Shown here: one piece after another, positions 1 to 7,481 of the stretch | Position numbering within the stretch: position 1 is the stretch's first letter | Layout of the letters: every line of letters begins with the position of its first letter | Assembly: GCA_016860845.1 (NCBI GenBank) | Contig: BOKF01000052.1 | Coordinates: 1 to 56,886 of the forward strand | From: Chloroflexota bacterium | Lineage (GTDB): Bacteria; Chloroflexota; Anaerolineae; 4572-78; J111 | DNA length: 56,886 bases | Direction of reading: 5' to 3' | Made by a program: the position numbers and the translations under genes | The notes under the pieces: generated by a model | Databases searched by the model: none | What the model was told of the DNA's origin: nothing | Seen by the model: only the letters and a program-made list of their open reading frames with translations

Positions 1-127
1 AGGACCATCTACCGTGACGGTCGTCCCGGAGTATTCGCCGGCCAGGGCTTTCTCCAGTTCTCCCCCAGGCATAGCCGTCAACGCCCCGGCCGCTGCCGGC
101 GCTTCTCCCATCGCTTCCTCCGTCGCT
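1..127. repeat. 127-bp direct repeat, copy 1 (contig edge)
   Basis: Bases 1-127 are identical to 1327-1453; the match breaks at base 128 versus 1454. The offset is 1326 bases, an exact multiple of three, so both copies are read in the same frame of the solute-binding protein. The match starts at the first base of the window and is exactly 127 long, a common de Bruijn k-mer size. Confidence 0.95.
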
Positions 128-1677
128 TCCTCCGTCGCTTCACCTTCGGGGGCGGCCTGACCAACAGCACCCTTGGGCCAGGAGGCGTCAATTTCTTGGA
201 GGACGGTATCGAGATTGGATTGGCCGCTGACATAGTCGGTGATGCCGGTCCAGAAGGAGCCGGAGCCGACTTCGCCGGGCATCATATCGGAGCCGTCAAA
301 GCGGAAGCTGGTGGCCTGCTGGACCAACTCGGCGATGCCGCGTTCCAGGTCCACGCCGTACATTTCGGGGGTAGCGGTCTGATGAGCCGCCAGAGCGCCG
401 CCGTTCTGCAACCAACCGCCCGCGGACTGGGGCGTGGTGAAGTACTCCATCAGCGCCCGGACTTCGGGCCGGTCGTTGAACATGGCCATGATGTCGCCGG
501 CGACGAGGAAGGGCTTGCCATACTGCTCGTCGACGGGAGGCAGGTAGAAGAAGTCGTAATCCACGCCGGCCTCAGCGCCTTCGGGGAAGAAACCGGTGAT
601 GAAGTTGCCCTGCTTGTGCAGCCAGCACTTGGGCGGGTCCTCGAACATCGGTGCAGGCGCGTCGCCAAAGAAGGTCGAGACGATGCCGTCGGTGCCGCCG
701 AAGACATAGTCAGGATTGAGCCAGATCTCACTCCAGGTTTCGATGGCCTTTTTGACTTCGGGTGAGGAGAACTTCAACTCGCCGCGGACCCACTTGTCAT
801 AGTTCTCCAGGGAAGTGGTGCGGAGCATCATCTCTTCGGTCCAGTCGGTGGCCGGCCAGCCGGTGGCGGCCTGGGACTCAATGCCGATGCACCAGGCGGT
901 GTCGCCGTCGTCGGCAATGGTCTGGGTCAGGGCCAGCAACTCCTCCCAGGTCTGGGGGATTTCGTAACCAGCCGCCTCAAAGTCGTCCTTGGGATACCAG
1001 ACCAGGCTCTTGCCGTTGAAGCGATGCCAGACGCCAGCGGTCTGGCCTTCGATCTGGGCCATATCCAGCCAGCTCTGGTTGTACTGCTGGCTCAACCACT
1101 CCTCGCTCATCCAGGTGGTTGGGTCCACGATCTTGCCCTGCCGGACAAAGTTGGCTAACAAGCCCGGCTGGGGAAAGTCGGCGATGTCGGGCGCGTCGCC
1201 GGCATCCACAGCGATGGAGACCCGGCCTTCGAACTCCTTGTCGCCAATGTAGTTGACGGTGATGCCGGTCGCTTCTTCAAAGGCTTTCATTGACTCGGCG
1301 AAGAACAGGTCGTCCGGGTTGGTGAAAGGACCATCTACCGTGACGGTCGTCCCGGAGTATTCGCCGGCCAGGGCTTTCTCCAGTTCTCCCCCAGGCATAG
1401 CCGTCAACGCCCCGGCCGCTGCCGGCGCTTCTCCCATCGCTTCCTCCGTCGCTGAAGGCGCTTCCGTAGCGGCTGCTTCTTCTGTCACCGCTGGCGCTTC
1501 TGTAGCTTCCGGAGCGGCTGCTTCTTCAGTTGCTGCCGGAGCCGGAGCGGCCGGTTCTTCGGTGGCGGCTGGCTTTTCAGCCGCTGGCTCGGCAGGGGGC
1601 GTAGGCGTACCGGCACAGGCAGCGACTAAGGTCATTACGACCAACAAAGTTAGCCAGAACCATAAGTTCTTTTTCAT
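1..1677 (-). CDS. Sugar ABC transporter substrate-binding lipoprotein, partial, with apparent in-frame second domain
   Basis: Extracellular solute-binding lipoprotein of the carbohydrate-uptake (family 1) type, captured outside the membrane for an ABC importer whose permeases are not in the window. The frame is open from ATG 1677 to base 1 (559 codons, no stop). A signal peptide ends in the lipobox LVAAC with Cys21, followed by an Ala/Glu/Thr/Pro-rich linker to about residue 75 and a full binding domain (residues about 90-490, with stretches such as VNYIGDKEFEGRVSIAVDAG). A strong AAAGGAGG precedes the start. Instead of stopping after DASWPKGAVGQ, the protein continues through another acidic linker into an exact repeat of the domain's beginning (GELEKALAGEYSGTTVTVDG) and leaves the window. 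It is either a tandem two-domain protein or an assembly effect. The LacI gene lies upstream on the same strand. Confidence 0.85.
   Translation of the reverse strand, partial: MKKNLWFWLTLLVVMTLVAACAGTPTPPAEPAAEKPAATEEPAAPAPAATEEAAAPEATEAPAVTEEAAATEAPSATEEAMGEAPAAAGALTAMPGGELEKALAGEYSGTTVTVDGPFTNPDDLFFAESMKAFEEATGITVNYIGDKEFEGRVSIAVDAGDAPDIADFPQPGLLANFVRQGKIVDPTTWMSEEWLSQQYNQSWLDMAQIEGQTAGVWHRFNGKSLVWYPKDDFEAAGYEIPQTWEELLALTQTIADDGDTAWCIGIESQAATGWPATDWTEEMMLRTTSLENYDKWVRGELKFSSPEVKKAIETWSEIWLNPDYVFGGTDGIVSTFFGDAPAPMFEDPPKCWLHKQGNFITGFFPEGAEAGVDYDFFYLPPVDEQYGKPFLVAGDIMAMFNDRPEVRALMEYFTTPQSAGGWLQNGGALAAHQTATPEMYGVDLERGIAELVQQATSFRFDGSDMMPGEVGSGSFWTGITDYVSGQSNLDTVLQEIDASWPKGAVGQAAPEGEATEEATEEAMGEAPAAAGALTAMPGGELEKALAGEYSGTTVTVDGP
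1327..1453. repeat. 127-bp direct repeat, copy 2
   Basis: Internal copy of bases 1-127. It encodes the end of the Ala/Glu/Thr linker and the first residues of the binding domain of the solute-binding protein. Confidence 0.95.
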
Positions 1678-1799
1678 GGTTTTGTCTTTCCTCCTTTAAG
1701 AAAGTAAAAAATTTGATAAACATAAAAATCTGAACAACAAATCTGAAGATGAGGTTTTTGTTACCACCTCCTTTCAAATGCCGAAAGTCTTCGACAAGT

Positions 1800-2852
1800 C
1801 TACTTAGATGTAACGGAAGACGGAAGACGCCCTACGGTATGCCTTTCAATGTCCTGTGGGGGCGCAGTTGTCTGGCGAATAACGAGTTCAGTGGGCAGTT
1901 GAAGTTGGGTCGGGGAGGTGTCCTTGTTTTCAATGACGTCGAGCAGCAGTTCTACACCTTGTACACCCGACTGGAAGAGGTGTTGTCTAATCGTGGTCAA
2001 CTGAGCAAAATGGGCCAGTTCAATATCGTCGTAGCCTATCACCGACAAATCACCCGGCACGTTTAAGTTTAGCTCACGGGCTGCGTCTAAAACGCCGAGA
2101 GCAAATTCATCGCTATAAGCAAAAATGGCCGTGGGACGGTCGGGCAAGTTGAGTAATTCAAGAGCCATACAGCGCCCACTGGCCCGGCTGTGTTCATTCT
2201 GGCGGAGATACTCGGGCCGCACCGGCAGCCCGGCCAGTTCGTGGGCCTGGCAATAGCCTAAATAGCGGTTACGGCTGAAGGCCCCAAAAGGATCATCCAG
2301 GTAATCGCTGATGTAGCCAATTTTTTGATGGCCCAGGCTGATCAGATGTTCAACAGCGGTCTGGGCGGCGGCGACATCATCTACCGATATAGAGGATAGG
2401 ACGGGGTGAGCCGTTTCAACTAAAACGGTGGGGATCTTCTCCTGAGAGATGCGGCGCACGTCTTCTTCGCTGAGGTTCATCGAGAAGATCAATAAACCAT
2501 CAACCCGGCCCCGCCGGGGGACCGTTTGCAGAACTTTGTTACGTTGGGCGACTGTTTCGATAGTAAAGAGGCTAATGTCGTAGTCACTGCTGGCAATCAC
2601 CGACATGACGCCGCGCAGTCGTTCTACCTGGGAGGAACCGGTGAAGAAGGGAATAAGAATGCCAAGGGTGTGGGTTTTACCCATGGACAGCCGCCGACCG
2701 CTGGGGTTAGGGACAAAATCCAATTCGGCAATGGCCGTTAAAACCTTTTGCCGGGTTGTTTCATTAACGGGGCGACTATTATTGATGACGCTAGAAACTG
2801 TGCCGATACCAACGCCCGCGCGTTTGGCTACATCGTGAATCGTCGTTGGCAC
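1800..2852 (-). CDS. LacI-family transcriptional regulator
   Basis: DNA-binding sugar-responsive repressor of the LacI/GalR family, 350 residues (usual about 340). The N-terminal helix-turn-helix is TIHDVAKRAGVGIGTVSSVI with the hinge region around residues 45-60 (NPSGRRLSMGKT). The rest is the periplasmic-binding-protein-like effector domain with typical LacI segments such as VIGYDDIELAHFAQLTTIRQ. The start is GTG at 2852 with AGAGG about nine bases upstream. It has its own near-consensus promoter with twin palindromes directly downstream, suggesting autorepression. It lies just upstream of the sugar-binding lipoprotein on the same strand, so that transport operon is the probable target. The effector sugar is unknown. 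Confidence 0.93.
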   Translation of the reverse strand: MPTTIHDVAKRAGVGIGTVSSVINNSRPVNETTRQKVLTAIAELDFVPNPSGRRLSMGKTHTLGILIPFFTGSSQVERLRGVMSVIASSDYDISLFTIETVAQRNKVLQTVPRRGRVDGLLIFSMNLSEEDVRRISQEKIPTVLVETAHPVLSSISVDDVAAAQTAVEHLISLGHQKIGYISDYLDDPFGAFSRNRYLGYCQAHELAGLPVRPEYLRQNEHSRASGRCMALELLNLPDRPTAIFAYSDEFALGVLDAARELNLNVPGDLSVIGYDDIELAHFAQLTTIRQHLFQSGVQGVELLLDVIENKDTSPTQLQLPTELVIRQTTAPPQDIERHTVGRLPSSVTSK

Positions 2853-2894
2853 AAGCTAAACCTCTTTGTCTTACAAAAACCGCCATTGTTTTTC

Positions 2895-2919
2895 GGAAAC
2901 GTTTCCCGGAAGCGTTTCC
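2895..2919. promoter_or_regulatory. Twin LacI-type operators
   Basis: Two adjacent 12-base palindromes, GGAAACGTTTCC (2895-2906) and GGAAGCGTTTCC (2908-2919), lie immediately downstream of the -10 box of the LacI gene. The central CG with flanking AA/TT is the classical LacI-family operator form. Their position over the transcription start implies repression by steric block, probably autoregulatory. Confidence 0.8.
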
Positions 2920-2948
2920 ATTATACCACGGTACTATTGCTTTGTCAA
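2920..2948 (-). promoter_or_regulatory. Promoter of first LacI gene
   Basis: On the minus strand, TTGACA (2943-2948) and TATAAT (2920-2925) are separated by exactly 17 bases: a consensus sigma-70-type promoter. The start point would fall inside the twin operators. Confidence 0.88.
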
Positions 2949-2998
2949 GAGTTTTGGAAAAAACCTGCTTTCAAATTTAGTCCTGCTGATTCTGTTCC

Positions 2999-4045
2999 TT
3001 ACCCTTGGCAGAGCAAGCCTGCTCCGCATGACTGCCTAACCATCAGTTCGGCTGATAAAAAGGCCTGCTGTTCAACTAACTTTTTGCCTTCAATCAGGTC
3101 AATTAGCATCTCCCCCCCCCGTCGTCCCTGTTCAATGGCCGACAGGCGAATGGTGGTTAAAGCGGGAGCAACGAAACGGGCCATGGGTACATCGTCGAAA
3201 CCGACGATTGCCATATCTTCTGGAATAGACAAATGAGAATCGCGGATCGCTGCCATCGCTCCAAAAGCGACGACATCACTGGCTACAAACACGGCCGTGG
3301 GTCTGGGCTTGACGGTTAGCAGAGTTTGCATGGCCCGGTAACCACTCTCCATGTCAAAATCGCCATACTGGATGAGGTCTTCCTCTTCGTCTAGACGCGC
3401 CTGGCGCAAAGCCTGGCGATAACCAAGCAAGCGGTCGGCGGCGCTGGTGTAAGCCAGCGGCCCGTTCGTGATGCAGGCAATCCGTTGGTGGCCCAACTTC
3501 ACCAGATGAGCTACTGCGCGATGGGCGGCGGCTTGGTTGTCCACATCAACAAAACAAACTGGGGCGCCCCTCAGCCGGCCCAGCAATACGGTTGGGAAGC
3601 CATCGGCAATCAGGGCGGGCAACTGCATATCGTCGGAGCGTGGGCCGGAAAGTAAAATTCCATCAATGCGGTTAGAGCGAACCAGGTGAGTGTAGGCATC
3701 GGGCTGGCTAACATCTTCGACCGACTCGAGCAGCACCCGAAAGCCCCGTTCATGGCCGGCTTCGCTCAGGCCATAAATTACTTGATGAATGTAGGCATCT
3801 ATCATGAGGTGATTGGCAGGCTGGCAGATGATCAGGCCGAGGATGTGGGTGCGGCCACTGGCCAGGGAACGCGCCGCTGCATCGGGGACATAGCCGAGGT
3901 CACGCGCAGCTTGCAAAACCCGTTGGCGAGTTTCTTCGCTGATCTGTGCGCTCTCTACCTCGTTGAGGACAAAGGAAACAGTGGTGCGCGAAACACCAGC
4001 GCGTTTGGCTACTTCATGGCTGGTAATTCGACGTTTAGACGGCAT
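2999..4045 (-). CDS. LacI-family transcriptional regulator
   Basis: Second LacI/GalR repressor, 348 residues. The helix-turn-helix is near the N-terminus (ITSHEVAKRAGVSRTTVSFV), the hinge is near DAAARSLASGRTH, and the effector domain includes VGFDDVPMARFVAPALTTIR close to the C-terminus. The start is ATG 4045. It is transcribed towards the first LacI gene but has its own promoter and a different palindrome (TAACACGTGTTA, twice), so it likely controls a separate set of genes besides itself. The effector is not evident from sequence. Confidence 0.93.
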   Translation of the reverse strand: MPSKRRITSHEVAKRAGVSRTTVSFVLNEVESAQISEETRQRVLQAARDLGYVPDAAARSLASGRTHILGLIICQPANHLMIDAYIHQVIYGLSEAGHERGFRVLLESVEDVSQPDAYTHLVRSNRIDGILLSGPRSDDMQLPALIADGFPTVLLGRLRGAPVCFVDVDNQAAAHRAVAHLVKLGHQRIACITNGPLAYTSAADRLLGYRQALRQARLDEEEDLIQYGDFDMESGYRAMQTLLTVKPRPTAVFVASDVVAFGAMAAIRDSHLSIPEDMAIVGFDDVPMARFVAPALTTIRLSAIEQGRRGGEMLIDLIEGKKLVEQQAFLSAELMVRQSCGAGLLCQG

Positions 4046-4076
4046 GGCCTATCCCGTTTCAACCCTGAAACAAGAC

Positions 4077-4101
4077 TAACACGTGTTACTAACACGTGTT
4101 A
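4077..4101. promoter_or_regulatory. Twin palindromic operators
   Basis: Two identical 12-base palindromes TAACACGTGTTA (4077-4088 and 4090-4101), one base apart, lie just downstream of the -10 box of the second LacI gene. The layout is the same as at the first LacI gene, with a different sequence, as expected for a private operator. Confidence 0.85.
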
Positions 4102-4104
4102 AGG

Positions 4105-4133
4105 AGTATAAGCGCGCTCAGCCCTTTTGTCAA
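4105..4133 (-). promoter_or_regulatory. Promoter of second LacI gene
   Basis: Minus-strand TTGACA (4128-4133) and TATACT (4105-4110) with a 17-base spacer, followed directly by the twin palindromes. Confidence 0.87.
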
Positions 4134-4220
4134 GAATCCTTATTTTTCCCAAAAAATTAGCGGCTGGTTTACACTTGAGCTTCTCGCAGCCAACGTAGGG
4201 ATTCCGTATAGTAGAAAAGG

Positions 4221-4249
4221 TTGACAACTGCTGCTGAGAGGGCTATACT
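4221..4249 (+). promoter_or_regulatory. Promoter of candidate small RNA / SWIM gene leader
   Basis: Plus-strand TTGACA (4221-4226) and TATACT (4244-4249) with a 17-base spacer. Transcription would start near 4256, about 170 bases upstream of the SWIM gene and 130 bases upstream of a terminator-like hairpin. Confidence 0.85.
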
Positions 4250-4255
4250 CATGCG

Positions 4256-4386
4256 TAACTATCAATGAGCGCCGCCAGAGTTGGCAGCCAGGAGATAGAC
4301 CAATTATGAGTGTAATTCGTCTCTCCCAACTAAACATTCCACAGCAAAAAACACCTTAACGCCGCAGGGCGCAGGTGTTTTTTGCT
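4256..4386 (+). ncRNA. Candidate structured small RNA or attenuated leader
   Basis: No reading frame worth calling lies between the promoter at 4221-4249 and the hairpin at 4344-4385. The RNA can fold into a long stem at 4275-4331: AGTTG with CAACT, GGAGA with TCTCC, GAC with GTC and AATTA with TAATT, capped by TGAGTG. This is followed by the terminator-like hairpin. That gives an RNA of about 130 nt. It could be a free small RNA, or a leader that sets read-through into the SWIM gene, which has no other obvious promoter. No known RNA family was recognised. Confidence 0.5.
4344..4385 (+). terminator. Intrinsic terminator-like hairpin
   Basis: A perfect 13-base inverted repeat GCAAAAAACACCT / AGGTGTTTTTTGC encloses an inner CGCC-GCAG-GGCG hairpin. 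The T-rich arm makes it a plausible terminator in either direction. Confidence 0.75.
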
Positions 4387-4423
4387 TTAAATAATAAATA
4401 CCAATACATAGGAGGTTAGTTTT

Positions 4424-4678
4424 ATGGACTCGGCGATGATTGGAAAAATTGAAAAAGCTATATTATATGCCCAGGAACCGGAGCGTGTTACCTTTGAGGA
4501 ATTCAAGGTAACCTTTAATGGTGATCATAAGCAGCATAAAATCAGTTACGAGGGTGGACATTGGCGGTGTGATTGCAGCTTTTTTCAAACTCGCGGAGTT
4601 TGTTCTCACGTGATGACGCTCGAGCGTTTGCTCATTGGCTCGGTCAAGCCGGCTGAAGCGGTGCCGATGCCCGCTTAA
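4424..4678 (+). CDS. SWIM zinc-finger domain protein
   Basis: Small 84-residue protein that is essentially one SWIM zinc finger, a fold used for nucleic-acid or protein binding. The metal ligands are visible in CDCSFFQTRGVCSHV: Cys-x-Cys, eight residues, Cys-x-His. A strong AGGAGG lies seven bases before ATG 4424. It stands alone between a terminator-like hairpin on each side. SWIM fingers often occur in larger proteins (helicases, recombination factors, transposases); a free-standing one points to a small regulatory or accessory nucleic-acid-binding protein. The exact role is unknown. Confidence 0.85.
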   Translation: MDSAMIGKIEKAILYAQEPERVTFEEFKVTFNGDHKQHKISYEGGHWRCDCSFFQTRGVCSHVMTLERLLIGSVKPAEAVPMPA

Positions 4679-4700
4679 AAATTGAATAAAAATTTTTGTA

Positions 4701-4731
4701 AAAGCCGCTGCTTCTGGCAGCGGCTTTTTTT
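4701..4731 (+). terminator. Intrinsic terminator after SWIM gene
   Basis: An 11-base stem AAAGCCGCTGC / GCAGCGGCTTT with loop TTCTG is followed by a T run. It ends the SWIM transcript 23 bases after the stop codon. Confidence 0.9.
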
Positions 4732-4789
4732 ATCTCTATCATCCTGGTTGACCTGTAACCTGTTTATTTTGTCTGAATCCCTGGCCGAT

Positions 4790-4805
4790 GGTACAATGTC
4801 ATTTA
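4790..4805 (+). promoter_or_regulatory. Extended -10 promoter, probably leaderless
   Basis: TACAAT (4792-4797) is preceded by TG plus one base, an extended -10 element, with a weak TTTGTC 18 bases upstream. ATG 4805 lies seven bases after the -10 box, where transcription would start, so the mRNA would have no leader. Confidence 0.55.
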
Positions 4806-5902
4806 TGCTGAAGAACTGGAAGTTCTGGGTAGGCGCCGGTGTGAGCGCCTTTTTTGTTATGCTGGCTTTGCGGGGCCTGGATTTAGGGCAGGTATGGAAA
4901 GATATCCAGGGAGCCAACTATTGGTGGTTGCTGCCAGGAGTGGTAGCATATTTTATCGGCGTTTGGGCGCGTACCTGGCGCTGGCATTATTTGCTGCGCC
5001 CGATTAAACCCATTCCCTTAAAGGCGATGTGGCCGGTTGTAGTCATTGGCTACATGGGCAACAATGTCTATCCCTTCCGGGCGGGTGAGGTCATTCGCGC
5101 CTATGTTTTGAAAAAAAAGGAAGGCGTGAGCATAAGCGCCAGCATTGCCACCGTCCTGGTTGAGCGTATTTTTGATGGCCTGGTGATGCTGCTGTTTGTG
5201 TTTGTGGCCCTGCCCATTGCCCCCGGATTACCCGGCTGGCTGCGGGAAATTGTCATTTTTGCCAGTCTAGCTTTTCTGGGAGCATTAATTCTCTTTTTTG
5301 GCATGGCGGCCCTGCCCGAAAGGAGTCGCAACCTTTATCATTGGGCCATTAACCGCTTTGTGCCCGTTGCCCTCCAGCCAAAAATAGTGGCGCTGGCCGA
5401 CCGCTTTATGGAAGGATTGGGCAGCCTGACCCGCCTTCAAGACGTGTTGATGGTTTTTTTTACTTCACTAATTATCTGGCTGTTGGAGACGCTTAAATAT
5501 TGGTTTGTCATGCACGCTTTCAATTTTTCGGTTAGTTTTTTTGCCTTGATGTTAATGAACGGCGTGGTCAACCTGGCTACAACTTTGCCCTCGGCTCCCG
5601 GCTATATTGGGACCTTTGATGGTCCCGGTATCGAGGTTTTGAAAGTGTTTGGAGTTAATCCAACCGTTGCTGCGGCGTATACGCTGGTGCTCCACGCCGC
5701 TCTGTGGCTGCCTATAACCCTCCTGGGCTTTTGGTATATGGCCAAAGAAAGTCTTGGCTGGGGCGATTTTAGTAAGGCCGTCGAAGAGTCACGCCACGAG
5801 CCGGAAGACCCCAAATCCTTGCCAAAAACAAATTCAGCTCAAATTTCACGTTCACCTAACTTATCTACCGAAGGCAAGCCCCCTACCTTAAGAAGAGGGT
5901 GA
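4805..5902 (+). CDS. Lysylphosphatidylglycerol synthase-type integral membrane protein
   Basis: Polytopic inner-membrane protein of the LPG-synthase transmembrane / UPF0104 family, about 365 residues. Hydrophobic helices run from residue 5 to about 320. Family hallmarks visible are the RTWRWHYLLRP stretch, GYMGNNVYPFRAGEVIRAYVL, VERIFDGLVML and the C-terminal LPSAPGYIGTFDGPG. The soluble C-terminal tail is hydrophilic. Family members flip or synthesise lipids or lipid-linked sugars; the aminoacyltransferase half of MprF is absent, so a flippase-like or glycolipid role is more likely. ATG 4805 is chosen over upstream starts because those lie inside the terminator or the -10 box. An FAD oxidoreductase follows after 19 bases, probably co-transcribed. 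Confidence 0.85.
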   Translation: MLKNWKFWVGAGVSAFFVMLALRGLDLGQVWKDIQGANYWWLLPGVVAYFIGVWARTWRWHYLLRPIKPIPLKAMWPVVVIGYMGNNVYPFRAGEVIRAYVLKKKEGVSISASIATVLVERIFDGLVMLLFVFVALPIAPGLPGWLREIVIFASLAFLGALILFFGMAALPERSRNLYHWAINRFVPVALQPKIVALADRFMEGLGSLTRLQDVLMVFFTSLIIWLLETLKYWFVMHAFNFSVSFFALMLMNGVVNLATTLPSAPGYIGTFDGPGIEVLKVFGVNPTVAAAYTLVLHAALWLPITLLGFWYMAKESLGWGDFSKAVEESRHEPEDPKSLPKTNSAQISRSPNLSTEGKPPTLRRG

Positions 5903-5921
5903 TCCTTATCCAGAGGAGTTC

Positions 5922-7238
5922 ATGAAAGTTGCAATTATTGGGGCCGGGGTGGCCGGTCTTTCAGCCGCTTATGATCTGGCTGGAGCCGGTCATACAGTGA
6001 CTGTTTTTGAGGCGGCCAGCTACACCGGCGGGCTGGCTGCCGGTTTCAAATCGGCGCGGTGGGCCTGGCATTTAGAGCATTTCTACCATCACTGGTTTGA
6101 GTCGGATGATGATGTGCTCAACCTGATTAAAGAAATTGGCGCAAGTGACAAGGTTTTCTTTCCCCGCCCCATCACTTCCATTTATGCTGACGGCAAAGTT
6201 TACCCCTTCGACAGCCCCCTGCGCATGCTGCTCTTCCCCAGACTGCCGCTGATCCCTAAATTACGCTTTGGCCTGGTTGGGCTTTATTTACGCTTAACCA
6301 AAAATTGGCAGGCTTTGGAAAAAGAAACGGCCCACCAGTGGCTCACCCGGACTATGGGTGAAACAGCTTACAAAGTTTTGTGGGAACCGTTGTTGGTGGG
6401 CAAATTCGGCGATTATTACCGAGAAGTCAATATGGCCTGGTTTTGGGCGCGAATTCACAAACGCAGTTATCGCCTGGGTTATTTTGAAGGGGGATTCCAG
6501 GGCTTTGTAGACATCCTGACCCGTAAGGTTGAGGAACGTGACGCGGAGATTCGCCTTAATGTGGCCACCACCGGGATCACTGCCCAGCCGGATGGCTGTT
6601 TTCGGGTCCAATTTACTGCTGCACCTCATGTGGATGGGGAGAAGGAAGAGGCGGATAGTGAAACCTTCGATCGGGTCTTGTTGACCGTCTCTCCGGAATT
6701 GGTAAGCCGCCTGGCCCCTGACCTGCCCCAGGCTTACCTGGCCTCCTTAAAAGAACTCAAATCAATGGGGGCGGTCGTAGCGGTTTTGGCTCTTAAGCAT
6801 AAACTCACCGACCAGCATTATTGGATTAACTTACCCAAGGAAGAGGGTTTTCCTTTTCTGGCGTTGGTCGAGCACACCAACTTTATTGATTCCCGTCACT
6901 ATGACGGCGACCACATTGTCTATTGCGGTGATTATTTGCCGCCCGAGCATGAATATTTTTCGCTATCCAAAGAAGAACTGCTGGCTCGTTTTCTCCCCAG
7001 CCTGGTCCGCTTTAACGCCAAATTTGATCCCAGTTGGGTTAAAGAAAGCTGGCTTTTTCGAGCCAAATATGCTCAACCTGTGCCCCCGGTCAACCACAGC
7101 GCCAACATCCCTCCCCTGGAAACACCCATCCCTGGCCTGTATTGGGCCAGCATGAGCCAGGTTTACCCGTGGGATCGCGGCACTAATTATGCGGTCGAAA
7201 TTGGGCGGCGGGCCGCCCGGTTGATGCTTGAATCTTAA
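5922..7238 (+). CDS. NAD(P)/FAD-dependent oxidoreductase, amine oxidase / protoporphyrinogen oxidase-like
   Basis: Flavoenzyme of 438 residues. The N-terminal Rossmann motif GAGVAGLSAAYDLAGAGHTV (residues about 8-27) binds the FAD ADP moiety, followed by VFEAASYTGGLAAG as in amine oxidases, phytoene desaturases and UDP-galactopyranose mutases. The C-terminal FAD-closing segment is GLYWASMSQVYPWDRGTNYA. GAGGAG sits shortly before ATG 5922. It follows the LPG-synthase-like membrane protein closely and precedes UDP-glucose dehydrogenase, so lipid or sugar-polymer modification is a reasonable guess. The substrate cannot be named from sequence. Confidence 0.85.
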   Translation: MKVAIIGAGVAGLSAAYDLAGAGHTVTVFEAASYTGGLAAGFKSARWAWHLEHFYHHWFESDDDVLNLIKEIGASDKVFFPRPITSIYADGKVYPFDSPLRMLLFPRLPLIPKLRFGLVGLYLRLTKNWQALEKETAHQWLTRTMGETAYKVLWEPLLVGKFGDYYREVNMAWFWARIHKRSYRLGYFEGGFQGFVDILTRKVEERDAEIRLNVATTGITAQPDGCFRVQFTAAPHVDGEKEEADSETFDRVLLTVSPELVSRLAPDLPQAYLASLKELKSMGAVVAVLALKHKLTDQHYWINLPKEEGFPFLALVEHTNFIDSRHYDGDHIVYCGDYLPPEHEYFSLSKEELLARFLPSLVRFNAKFDPSWVKESWLFRAKYAQPVPPVNHSANIPPLETPIPGLYWASMSQVYPWDRGTNYAVEIGRRAARLMLES

Positions 7239-7374
7239 CCGCTCAGATGCAATCCACTGAGCAGGCTCGTGCTAAAGTATCGTCTCTGCGGAACTTTTTG
7301 CTGGCTATGAGTACTTTCTCTAACCATTTTCTAACTACTTTCACATTCACTTCCTACTTTTCTGGATTAGATTG

Positions 7375-7380
7375 TATAAT
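7375..7380 (+). promoter_or_regulatory. Possible -10 box of ugd
   Basis: TATAAT about 100 bases before the ugd start codon. No convincing -35 box is present. The 100-base leader has no recognised motif. Confidence 0.4.
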
Positions 7381-7481
7381 AGGGATTGAGCTAATCCAAC
7401 CAACCCCAACACGGCGGGGTATCGGCCCGAAGCAGGCTAAACCCGCACCATATCTGTTTTTACCATAGAAAGGGATCACTC

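Noticed and set aside
196..1699. Plus-strand reading frames across the left-edge binding protein
   Set aside because: The opposite strand is open throughout and gives a lipoprotein with signal peptide and a clear solute-binding domain; the plus frames are low-complexity shadows.
4682..4804. Longer start for the LPG-synthase-like gene
   Set aside because: It would begin inside the terminator hairpin of the SWIM gene and run through the -10 box.
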